A stretch of DNA of 64,000 nucleotides, from positions 59,405,676 to 59,469,675 of the forward strand of contig CM049316.1 in assembly GCA_026874595.1 (NCBI GenBank), written 5' to 3'. The stretch's first letter is position 1, and each line of letters starts with the position of its first letter. The translations under genes and the position numbers were made by a program. Below are positions 24,157-34,529 of this stretch, in pieces. The notes beneath the pieces were generated by a model. That model did not search any database. It was not told the DNA's origin and saw only the letters and a list, made by a program, of their open reading frames with translations. Source of the stretch: Sipunculus nudus (Eukaryota; Annelida; Sipuncula; Golfingiida; Sipunculidae).

Positions 24157-25260
24157 ATGTGATCAAATATTGGTATTTCAAATGATATAAGAAATTTCCA
24201 GTTGTCTGTCATTCAATAACAATATGAAAAATAATTTTGTTGAAAAGATTTTTTTGCACACGATATTAGATGTAATTAATTCACACAGTTATGGTTATAC
24301 TCTCTATAGGTGCTTTGTATTGAAAGGTACGAAATATGAAACCCTCGCAAAACACACACAAAAAATAAAATTGTGAAATATGAACCCCTAGGATATGAAG
24401 GCAACCACAGTATATTGACAGGGGTTCTAAAAAAAATATTAAGCGATCCAGAGAATCCGGATTTGGATTTCGTAAAATGGCTTGGCCATTAAACCACATT
24501 TCATGAAGTGTCTGAATAAGTGGATCATTTCATGAAATGCCTGAAATCCGTATGCATTTTCCAGACAACCTGATTACACAGTTTGCCTGTTACTTACACA
24601 CATGTCTGTATAAGAGATTGCTTTAATATGATTTGATCTGTTCAAATTAGCTGGTATTTAGGTATTATTGTCACATGTAGCTGATCTAATCAGTTAATGA
24701 CCTTAGATTTGGATCAAATTGCAAAGAGAGATTTAAGCATGTAAAGTCACACTGCATGTTGATGGTTTCATAAAGTGTGATGATATTCTGCTATATATAG
24801 AATATACAAAAGAATTGCCTATGTGAAGATAATGTGTAAATTTATAAGCGACAGATCAGACAAAATATTATTTCAAACCCTTCTTACAAAATATTTTATC
24901 AATACAATGAAATTGTGTTTGTTGGTGCTTTCAGATAACATTTTTTGTATGTTGGATTCCAAGAGAGGGCCTTGATTCGTATATAAGCGTTATGTGCTCT
25001 CTGTCGCGATACACACTCATAGTTGCCGTCAGGTTACGCTGAAATCGGCTCTTGAAAAATAAAAATGAAATATCTCAGGATTTATGTAGAAATATGAGAA
25101 ATGACCCCCCTTTGGCACACGTGTGCATCAATCCCGACAGTTCAAGACGAAAGATTCGCATATCCGAGGCGTGGCGTCAGAGAAAATGCGTGACACAAGT
25201 CTCGTTATTGAGACACATATATTGATAATTTTTTTTCGCCAAATTCCAATTATGTCATAC
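24030..25260. other. Intergenic, no gene seen
   Basis: AT-rich sequence with a (TA)n microsatellite at about 24118-24148. A segment around 24560-24800 (a TCAGTTAATGACC/GCATGTAAAGTCACA region) has a diverged counterpart at 29520-29620. No coding pattern is recognised. Confidence 0.45.
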
Positions 25261-27791
25261 AATTATCATGAGTTGCTCAGTCCATATAGTTAAACAGCTC
25301 GGAAATTACACTGAAATCACAACATAAAATGTGTATAGAATTACAATTGGATTTGTATATTCCGTACAAGTAAAAAGAGGTGTGTCATGCAAAAAAAATG
25401 CATATGATACTTTTTTTTTCTAACATTTGTGTGTGTGTGTGTGTGTGTGGGAGGGGGTGTCCCTATCGTGAAATCCTCCCAAAACCGTGCTTGCATTCAC
25501 TTATTTAACCCATATTGTCAGATTTATTCATGCAAAAGTGACTATACGATGGAAAATACTCCTTGATGAAGTTACTTATCATGTGTCGGATCCACACTAA
25601 AATCTACTAGATTCTGAATTCATGAATTCCGTTGTGTGTGGGTTATGTTGTAAACTATCACGCACACACGCACGCATTCACGCATACCCTTTCTTTCAGT
25701 TTGGTCATTTAGCTGGATGCTACTAGGTCCAGCCTGATAATATTTCACCTGCAGGTTGGGTATAATTACATGAAACACACTATCAGAATCATTGTGTTTT
25801 TGTAAGTATTCCAAGTGTAATTGGTAAGAGGAAAAATGTAAGTACAGGTTGTTGCTAGGGAGTTAAATGTATTCAGTGTGTAAATGGGCGGTACCAAACA
25901 AAAGGTATACCACAATAATAAGAATCTGCAGATTGTGAAAACAGTATATGGACGTTACTGTTCACTACTCTATCACAGATCGGGATCGCAAGGATCAAAG
26001 AAGGGTTTTCATATCAATCATTTATTTGAACAAGATAAAGCACAATGAAGATAAACATGAGCTTATATTTTGCATCTGATTGTTAATACACCTATACTGA
26101 TTAAACCGCAAAATGCTGTAATAAAACGCCACAGGGGATTCAAAGGTCACGATAATTCGCAGGTGTCTATGTAAGTGTTGTGCTTGAAAATTAGAAAAAT
26201 GAGAGCTGTGAAACCGAGACAAGATTATGCGCCCACTCAGCACCCCACTGGACTCCCTGAATACTTAGTCCAATTCTTATAAATAACCTCCTTCCCATTT
26301 TCGTGAAAAAATCGTATCTCCCGCTAGTCCAGTAACGCCCTTTTGTGGTCCTGAAATGAAGATAAATTCTTGTATCTTTTACATTGGTATCGGGTTAATT
26401 CCCATGCAACATTCTTATTTTCCTCCTGAGTTTGGGGCAAACAGATGTAACAATAATATACCACCCGAAAAGAGATTAGTATAAAAATAATCATTATGTA
26501 TATACTATTTGACGATATACATTTGAATACTATACCTAAATATATTTTACAATACCTGTATTGATATAACTGCTTGTAGCTCTTTAGCGTCATTGGTGTT
26601 TTAGTAAATATGTGATGTTTTATTTATTATATGTTTTAGATATAAAGCTCATTTGAAGCATGCATATTTATTACCCAATAGAATATTATAATAAATGCTC
26701 TATATAAATATAGTTAAGTTATTTACATTTTTAATACCTCACATAAATTGCAAGACCATTCTAAATTTTGCAGATGTGTGACATCCCATTATTACTGTAC
26801 CTGAGAGTCACTGCTACCTTACGTTTCTTAGCTTTGGTTTCATTTTGTGTCCTGAAGCGTATATTTACTGATCACGACTAGTTTTGTAGGTTACTGAAGA
26901 CTGATTTCGTCATCTGTATTTGTTCCATTGTTAACACTTTTTTCCTCTGCCAAAGTACATCAATGGTCATACTTCTCAACTGTTATCTTATCGAGTTTCC
27001 TGAAACCTGAGTTGTTTAATTTGTCTCACCCCCTCCCCCTCTAACTCCCCCACCCCACAGAGGGTTGTCATTGTCCTCATCATTTTCGTCTAAAGGATGA
27101 ACGTAGTTACTTTTGAAGCACTACTTATGTTCCCCTTAAATTTTATACAAATTATTTCTATCAAAATCACGGAGGGGAAAAAAAACTGGTGACTTGGACC
27201 TTGATATTCGAGGTCAAAACAGCCAAAATTTAAAATTTGTACACTTATTCTTTCAGCCTAGTTCTTGGAGAAGTTAAAAAAATGGCGAGCTTGATCTTGG
27301 ACTTCAACGTCATGTCAGTAAATATTCAGTATATTTGTGGACCCTCTATGTTTTGAAATACTAGCCGAAAGTATAAAGCCATACCTTTTATCTTTCAGGA
27401 AAACGTTACCAGACGAAAGGGAAGAAACTGTATATTTTGATTTCACAAAGTCAGGGTCACAACGTCAACCTCTTTAGAAAGACTTAATATATTTAATGCC
27501 ATTCTTTTCATCCAAACATTGATTACCTACCAATACGGGAAGAACACTTTATTTTTTGACCACACAGTGTGAATAGTAAAGGACTGTCTTCTTTAACAAG
27601 CTTCTGGATAGCATCTAACTTCACATTTGGCTTAGCCAGCAGTAGGAGAAGAACCCTATTGATTTTTAGGTCACCAAGGTCAAGGGTCAAATTTACAGGA
27701 CCTACATTTTTTATAAAGCTCATAAAAATATCCTTCTAGACAATTTCAGCTGAGCTTCTAGACTCATGGGTCCCAATTATTATTAACTAAC
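25261..27791. repeat. Lectin-array intergenic unit III (diverged)
   Basis: Colinear with units I and II: the CATCCTTGATGAAG region at 25560, GGTTGGGTATAATTACATG, the CAATCATTTATTTGAACA block near 26015, CACATAAATTGCAAG near 26745, and the CCTCTATGTTTTGAAATACT block just 3' of the CTLD exon. A (TG)n microsatellite is at 25429-25449. No gene is seen on either strand. Confidence 0.7.
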
Positions 27792-27977
27792 CAGATAGGA
27801 GCTTGATGATATGTTTCTGTTCCTCCTCTGTTTCCATGCTGACAAGGTCACCACCTGCACTTCTACACCTCTCACGCGAGGCTTTCCATGTCATTGAATC
27901 CTCTGTGATCTTGTAACATGATACAGTGTGTCTTCCTTTCGACATGAACTAGGTTTCCCATCCTTTAGCATAATAGA
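27792..27977 (-). pseudogene. C-type lectin CTLD exon, copy D (broken)
   Basis: A 186-nt exon of the right length to stay in frame, reading AKGWET, then FMSKGRHTVSCYKITEDSM, TWKASRERCRSAGGDL and VSMETEEEQKHIIKLLSG. It is the most diverged of the four and has two lesions. The acceptor AG is AA (TTATACAA where copy C has TTATACAG), and an in-frame TAG follows GWET. Exon 2 of the same copy also contains a stop, so this gene copy is dead. Confidence 0.85.
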
Positions 27978-28665
27978 TTGTATAATAGAAACAGTAACGT
28001 AAATATCGTTAATCGCTGAACATTTGTTACACGAATTTATATATAGGTGTACTTATATCTCTTTGTTATCTTGAAACGATATATTGCAATGAAAGGATAT
28101 AAGGATGATATTGACAAAGTGTAGGCCGATTCCGTCTGTGTATACTTTTCGCACAGTTTGCTAATAATTTCATTTAACGTTTTCATAATACGTAATTTAA
28201 ATCAAGTCAAGTTCTTTATCATGTCAAACTCTTCCATAATTATATCGTTATTGATGAGTGCAGGAAATGAATGTGCTTTCATTGCTGCCACTTTTGATTC
28301 TATTAAAAAAGTAAAACATTTTAAAGATAAAAGCATTGAATTGTTTGAAAAAAAGTATGAAAAAAGTAAAAACTATTACCATAACATAACTGACATAATT
28401 TTTTAACATTTTTTCTCAATTGGTTCAGATTAACAGCAAGTAATCACTATCTTAAGATGATGATTTTAGAAAGAAAAGTATAAAAATGTATTTACCTCTG
28501 AAAAAAAATATTTATTTTTAAAAATTTTCCCTGAAAAAGTATGTTGTTTTAAAAAATATTAAAATTGCAGCACTTTGCTTTGATAGCTAAATATAAAGAT
28601 TATATAAATATATATATTTGTGTATCACATTATGTACAATTAATAAATGAGATGGATAAATATAC

Positions 28666-28866
28666 CCTTGTAATTGTCTTTCTGCAGATCTTCCTTGGAT
28701 GTCTGCAGCACCTTTTCCATGAGTGCAATTATATTCGCATGTAAGTTCGGATCCATACACCTTGCCTTACATGTTTCCTCGTATGGAGGGGAAAGTTTGC
28801 TTCAATTTCTGTTTTGTCCTGCAGAATGTTGATCACTGAAGACAACCCCAAAGGTACATATAATAC
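28666..28866 (-). pseudogene. C-type lectin exon 2, copy D (stop)
   Basis: 201 nt with the same acceptor context and a GTATAT donor. It reads GIICTFGVVFSDQHSAGQNRN, then TGA where copy C has CGC, then SKLSPPYEETCKARCMDPNL and a helix-prone stretch ending LQKDNYK. The exon boundaries are conserved although the reading frame is broken. Confidence 0.75.
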
Positions 28867-28970
28867 CTACAAAAAGCAAAACGCATATTAATAATATGTT
28901 TCGCTTAGTTCAGATTATGCTTATTTAACTGAACCATTTTAATAATAAACTGTTAGCTGTTATATCTTAC

Positions 28971-28986
28971 CGAAAAGCGGTATCAT
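28971..28986 (-). pseudogene. C-type lectin exon 1, copy D
   Basis: 16-nt coding exon ATG ATA CCG CTT TTC G with a good GTAAGA donor. Spliced to exon 2 it gives MIPLFGIICTFGVVFS, still a plausible signal peptide. It belongs to the inactivated copy D. The upstream region (about 29000-29240) is shared with the upstream region of copy A (63700-63880). Confidence 0.65.
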
Positions 28987-29239
28987 GGTTTCCTCGATAG
29001 TGACTGCAACCCAGAACTCATCTATATTTTCTGTATATTTTTCTTGAATAGTTTCTTCGTCATTGCTTTTTTTACTCATTATAAATCCTCCTTTTAAATA
29101 ATATCAATTTGCAAATTGTGGATGTTGTTATTCATGTTTCATCGAAGAAAGCGTATAATTAGCTTGCACAAATATGCTAATTTTATTGACACAAATGTTT
29201 GTGAAACTGTTTAATTGTGCTATGTCCTACGAAGTTTAA

Positions 29240-30317
29240 TATATTCTAATTGGTATTTAAAACATGAAAAAAAATATAACAAGAGAAAAAAGTGTTTATG
29301 ACAAAGGTTAGTTCAATTAAAGCAGACATGGTTATGCAGAGAGGTAACACAGTCATGTAGACGGATATGATATAGAAAGGTAGCACAGTATTATTTCCAA
29401 GCCGAATAATAAGCTGTCAATCACAGCTGTATCATTAAATTACTTTCTGTTATTCTGATATTAAAGAGTTAAAATGCAGACTTGCCGTATCACAGTCTGT
29501 CATGTGATACTGTGGTTGCCTTTATTTTTCTTAGATATGGCTCAAACTGTTAATAAATTGTTAAGAGAGAACTAAGCATGTATAGTCACATTGCACTGTT
29601 GATATAACCATAACATGTACTAGTATTCTACTGTATACAAAAGCTGTACAATTTTCTTAGCCTAAAAACATGTCCAACACTATACTTCAGATATTTCTTG
29701 GAATTTGTGTTAAATATGAAGTGCGTCAAACAACGGAATGTGCTGTGCAAATTCATAATTTGTCTTGCATATTACTGCCTGGTTTATGAAAGATAGTTCA
29801 TGCGTATATATGGTTTCGTTACTCATCAGTTTTTGATAACCTAGCATTTGAAATGTATTTGCAATAATTGTGTTTATCGGATTTATGGAACATACATCTA
29901 ACAGAAAAAGCTTCGCTTTAAAACTGACGTAAGAGTGCAGATTCACTGATTTTTTCTTGAACAATTGATATTTTTATGGATTGAAGGCCCTTTTGTAACC
30001 TGCGCGAAGTGAGAGGTATTGTTTTAACTCGATTCTCTGTGTGTGTGTTTGTCCGCAACCCATCTGAAGAACAGTATCAGTTAAAATCACAGTTGTTATT
30101 GAAATTTATCATACAGTAGGGTTTTGTGAAAATGTTCAAAAATGTTTGTATGTGTGTGTGTAAATTCAAGCGTAAATGACTCCGAAATTATTGATATATT
30201 TTGTTTTTATAGCACATTTGTTTACACCTAGACACAAATTATGTCGATATAGCCAACCTTGATGTGAAAGTTATGACGTCACAGCGAGAAGAATAGGGAG
30301 CGTTAGTCTCGTTTTAT
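29240..30317. other. Intergenic, no gene seen
   Basis: AT-rich. A minus-strand open frame at 29710-29964 has no recognisable motif and ordinary intergenic composition, so I do not call it. A CRE-like TGACGTCA is at about 30272-30279. Confidence 0.4.
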
Positions 30318-30330
30318 CACTATAGAAAGG

Positions 30331-30706
30331 TGCTGATGACGAAAAAACTTGCTAAACTTGCTAATTCGGTCTAAATAGCCGAAACTGCAAGTATTAAAGG
30401 GCGATCCGTCTCGAAACACTTTCATTCACAAGATCGAGCTCGGCTCTCGAATGGCATGGCTGGGTCTCTGCTGCTTGGATCGGTAGAGGGAATGTAGGTT
30501 GCTTCTGCCTTTGCGGCTGTGAGTGCTGTAGCTTTCCTCAAAGTCACCGGTTCGGGATGTACAGTGGCGGTCTCTCGCGGCTCTTTGCTTGGCTTGGTGT
30601 GGCACCGCGGCTGTTGGCTCAGAGAACATGCTTAAGGAGTGCACAGGGCCGAGGTCTTGACCACAGCAACCTATAGCTGCTCGACGAGCGTGAACTTCTT
30701 CTGCTG
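30331..30706. mobile_element. 376-bp GC-rich insert flanked by a 13-bp repeat
   Basis: The exact direct repeat CACTATAGAAAGG occurs at 30318-30330 and 30707-30719. The enclosed 376 bp is clearly GC-richer than its surroundings. A target-site duplication of this length suggests retroposition (SINE or processed retrocopy), though no poly(A) tail or clear tRNA-like promoter was found. Two overlapping minus-strand frames are open across much of it; one ends in residues such as VTLRKATALTAAKAEATYIP. No family is recognised. Confidence 0.45.
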
Positions 30707-30719
30707 CACTATAGAAAGG

Positions 30720-31553
30720 AGGTAGAAAAAGCCGGTTCAAAAGTTCTTAAGGAGATAAGGAGATAACCTCATAACAACATTACGCCATGCAGACCTGGCT
30801 TCAGAAAATGAGGGTCAGCTTTCCAAAGGACACAGCGATGCCATACGTTAGAACTTCGTTAACTACGTTAATTTTTAGATACAAATTATCAATACGTTTA
30901 TGCTTCATGCGGCCTGATCCGGATCTCACTGGGTCTGCGCCCACTCTGAAGTGACGTTGCTTATGACATGTATTCATAGACTGAACTATAGACCTGATCA
31001 TATGTTTTTGTCAAGCTTGATTAATGAAATATTAAATTTTGTATAATTATTGATTACATATATTCAAACTCTATTATGAAGGATTGGTTAAACTACATAT
31101 ATACTGCGTAGTCCTTGTATTCCGGAGCACTCTAACTATATATATATATATATATATATAATTTTTTAATAATTATGATAAAAATAATTATTATTACAAT
31201 TAACAGGGATAAAAATAATATTATCAAATGTTTTATGATATTGTTCATTGACAATTCAAATAACTTACTTGCTTACTTGCACATATGTAAAAAAGCAATT
31301 ATATGAGCAAGTAAGCTTATACAATGAAATATTTGATCTATAAATAAATGTGCAAAATATTTATACACCTATAAATCATAATTTAAATATTGTTAAAATA
31401 GATTATTTTGAATAAATAATATACATTAATAATATATTTATAAAATATATATTATACATATTTTATATAATGTAAACAATATATTATAACTGTATGATAT
31501 AAAAATCTCTAGATCATGTATAAAATATATAGGATATATAGAAATAATATATA
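30720..31553. other. AT-rich intergenic, no gene
   Basis: Very AT-rich, with a (TA)n microsatellite at 31136-31161. No coding pattern. Confidence 0.5.
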
Positions 31554-32466
31554 TCGGGTGATTCAGATAAAAATGTTTCGACAATTTCATTGGTTCATAG
31601 GTTGAACTTCCTGATTTATGACAAGAATAAATTAGCATAGCAAAATTAGTTATATCCAATGCTGGGAAATGTATATTGCACCTCCGTTCGGTGTCAAGTG
31701 TCAGCCGGGGTCATACAGCTCATTGGGTATAAGGGTTTACTTATCGGTAACAGTTTGTTATAAGTTTGATGAAAGTCTTTTGTCAATCTGTTTAATGATA
31801 TTTGACTTATACCCATGCAAGTTACTGGCAATTTTCCTCTGGGACTCATGTGTACCCGGATTGTTCTTTTGAGTAGAATGTTCTCTTTTGTGTAATTCTT
31901 GTCCCCCTCAGTTCTTGCAGTGCGTGGCCTGCCACTCCAAGCTTGTAAATCACCGAAAAAAGTTCTTTCAAAAGGTTTGATAGCCCTGTTCACAGTACGT
32001 ACATTCCACCCTTTAAATGAAAATTCTCTTGCGAAGCCTGCCCCTCTCCATCTCTTTTCCACGAAGCAATATTATATAATTTCAAAACAGCAGTGCTAAA
32101 AATCATTCTGTACACAGCAAGGTATCGAACTCAGCTGAAAATAATATTATTTTGTTTTCTGGCATGAGAAGATGTACCATGTCATTCCAGAGCATAAGTC
32201 CATCACACCAGTACCAAATGTCCTGTACCGGAATGACACTTTACACCAACTACAGGGGACGTCATGCAGCTGTATACTGGATATGGAACATTTCACTCTG
32301 TAAATGTATTCTTTTCATAAATCAGAAAGTTGAACTCCTGGACCAATGACATTTTTACCGACATATTTAAATTGTATACACCATTATACACACCAACAAC
32401 TAGCATACAATATTTATAAAACTATGAATCCCTAAAGTTCAAGACTTTTTTTTCTGAATCACCCGA
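31554..32466 (-). mobile_element. Mariner-like element, internally deleted
   Basis: TIRs TCGGGTGATTCAG and CTGAATCACCCGA are flanked by TA on both sides (31552-31553 and 32467-32468), the target duplication of the Tc1/mariner/IS630 superfamily. At 913 bp it is shorter than the usual ~1.3 kb. The N-terminal part of the transposase is retained on the minus strand and the DDE catalytic part is missing, so it is not autonomous. Confidence 0.85.
31694..32062 (-). pseudogene. Mariner-like transposase N-terminus (HTH region)
   Basis: The minus-strand frame begins MEKRWRGAGFAREF, continues KGWNVRTVNRAIKPFERT and reaches GRPRTARTE. This matches the N-terminal helix-turn-helix DNA-binding region plus the GRPR AT-hook-like motif of IS630/mariner transposases. 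Later residues (ENILLKRTIRVHMSPRGKLP, then GISQISLNRLTKD) still resemble the second HTH, but with substitutions such as an eroded SQ/R-rich linker. The frame stops before any DDE/D motif. The missing C-terminal part was lost by internal deletion of the element. Confidence 0.8.
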
Positions 32467-32468
32467 TA

Positions 32469-33459
32469 TATATTTAATATCTATATATTGATTTTAATTA
32501 ACATAATGATAATAATAAATACGAAAAATAATCATAATATTCAATAATATTATAAACAGATGTGTTTAGAAAATATTTTAACATGGAAATAAAATTTATA
32601 TTAAGATATCCATATTAAATATAGCATAATTTATACATTTTATAAATGTATAATGTAATATATTTAAATTCGAAATATGTCGCATCCATTTTTTAATAAT
32701 ATTAATATACAAATTTGGGGAAATAATGCATATATATTCAGTCCCGACTTGACATTCCGACCCTTAACATTCTGAAAATCTTGCAATCCGACGGTATTTT
32801 GTAAAAAAAAGAACGGGACCCATAGAAATTAACCTTGAAAAACCGACAGCCTTGGATTCCGACTCCGACTTGACATTTCCCGACACAAACAAGGATACCA
32901 ACGTATTTTCTGACATGACAATCCGACCGGTATATCGTCCTTTAACACATTCACTGCCAAGCCCATGTTCACCCCCCAGTGCCAGGGCCATACACAGGGA
33001 CCCCAGCAGCCCGAGAGATGCAGTGGTACCAAGACTAGGTGCTAATTACCTGATAAGAAGGTGTGACTTCGGATAACACAGGGGCAATTAAACTCGGGGG
33101 AGGTGTGAAGTTGGGCACTGAGCCAAATGACCGCGATAGTAGTCAAGGCATGGCTCCGGTGGACTGGTCTCATAGCGTCTACATGGACACAAGCATAAAG
33201 CTAACAACTGATTCAAATAAAGATCTTTATTTGTAAATGATGAACCAAATGAAAATGTGTATCTTGGCGCGAATGCTGATTTGGGAAGAGTCAAATGACT
33301 GAGAGACACTGACAAATATAGGCCTATGTCTAACCAAAATAAATATTATACCGGTACTGTATATTCGGGCACGCGCGATTTTTACATTTATGCAATATAA
33401 CTATAAAAACAAAATTTGGCATCAAATCCGGCGCCATCCCCCCCACGTTTGACCGTCTC
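32469..33459. other. Intergenic, no gene seen
   Basis: An AT-rich stretch to about 32730, then a GC-richer stretch (32740-33340) in which CCGACTTGACATT-type segments recur (about 32745 and 32865). Several short overlapping frames exist on both strands; none has a recognisable motif. Confidence 0.35.
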
Positions 33460-33594
33460 ATCTAGAAACATCTAGAAACAAATTCTAACCAATCAGTGAC
33501 CGGCTTTAGCCCATCTAGAAACAAACTAGAAACACAGCTGACCAATCAGAGACCGACCTTCACCATGTAGAAACATTTAGAAACGTGTGACGTC
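33460..33594 (+). promoter_or_regulatory. Heat-shock-element-like cluster with CCAAT boxes
   Basis: Three paired TCTAGAAAC/TAGAAAC blocks (33460-33486, 33513-33532, 33567-33584) approximate alternating GAA/TTC heat-shock-element pentamers. They are interleaved with two CCAATCAG boxes (about 33489 and 33542) and followed by a CRE-like TGACGTC (33588-33594). This arrangement is typical of an inducible RNA polymerase II promoter. The plus orientation is inferred from the downstream TATA box at 34236, and a MITE separates the two. The motifs are seen; activity is inference. Confidence 0.4.
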
Positions 33595-33641
33595 CAGGCT
33601 TCAGTCTAAAAATACACTGGGGAATCCCTTTTGGTTAACTA

Positions 33642-34180
33642 TAGTCCGTTTCACCACCTGCTGTCCACCTGTTTTTTGTAGCTGATTTTCATAAAAGTTT
33701 ATATTTTTCAATAATTTCCAAGAAAACATCATATGGAAGTGACAACCTAATATGGCAATTAAGAATTTTACAATAAATCCCCTGTTTATGTTTCACAACA
33801 TTATAGTCTCTTCACCATGATCTGGCAGATTATGATATGTTCCTCCATAAGCAGCCATCTTTGTTTTAGCTGGTTATATTTTTTAGAATGTTTACATGAG
33901 ATCATCCAATCAGCAGCTGTCAGTGGAGGCTGTTTTTGCATGTGACCAATGACCTTGACCGCCATAAGTGGGTCTGATATGTTGTAAAATGTAGACTGAT
34001 TTCTCATATTTTCAGAAAATTCTGTTACTCAAATATGGCATAAGGTAGGAATCTAGTTACCTAGTTGAAAATTAGGTTCTGTAATCCTCTCCTCTACACT
34101 ATAATTGTTTCCCTTCAAATGTACCTAATAAAAATTTTCATAGCAAAAAACAGGTGGACATGAGGGGATAAAACGGACTA
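33642..34180. mobile_element. TA-flanked MITE with ~40-bp TIRs
   Basis: The left end TAGTCCGTTTCACC... and the right end ...AAACGGACTA are inverted copies. They share GTCCACCTGTTTTTTG further in and are flanked by TA at 33640-33641 and 34181-34182. At 539 bp with no transposase, it fits a Tc1/mariner-type MITE. A minus-strand open frame inside (33801-34007) is not a gene I recognise. Confidence 0.75.
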
Positions 34181-34235
34181 TAGACTGGTTTCCCTTCTCC
34201 TTTTAGAAACAACACCGTGTGTTTTTGGAAGAGAC

Positions 34236-34243
34236 TATATAAA
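34236..34243 (+). promoter_or_regulatory. TATA box of an unrecognised gene
   Basis: TATATAAA within GACTATATAAACACG, about 65 bp upstream of an open exon. Removing the adjacent MITE would place it about 110 bp from the CCAAT and heat-shock-like cluster, a normal promoter spacing. Confidence 0.4.
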
Positions 34244-34307
34244 CACGACGTTTCAAAGCTAATGTTTGAAATGCCAGGAAGAAAGATGAAGAAATCGATT
34301 GGTGCCT

Positions 34308-34409
34308 ATGTCTGCAGATTTAAGCAGACACGACGCCAAGCCCAAGCATCTGGGTATACGGCGAGTTCCCCGGCAGAAGGGCCCGTACAACCAGTATTGT
34401 ATTTGTAAG
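34308..34409 (+). CDS. Candidate first coding exon (unrecognised)
   Basis: An ATG about 65 bp after a TATA box opens a frame reading MSADLSRHDAKPKHLGIRRV, then PRQKGPYNQYCICK, ending at a strong donor (TTTGTAAG followed by GTAACG). A second, overlapping frame from about 34217 also stays open, with a stop at the donor. I recognise no family; the fragment is basic with two Cys close to its end. The next exon was not found: the inverted repeat starts only 120 bp further on and may have displaced it. It could be chance. Confidence 0.25.
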
Positions 34410-34529
34410 GTAACGAATTGTGTTCAGTCAGTCCCACCATTCTTTGGATGGATGAATATCACTTTTTTAATAATAATTAACTGGATCATGATCTGAGACT
34501 CAATAACAACTCATTATTTTTAGTTGAAA

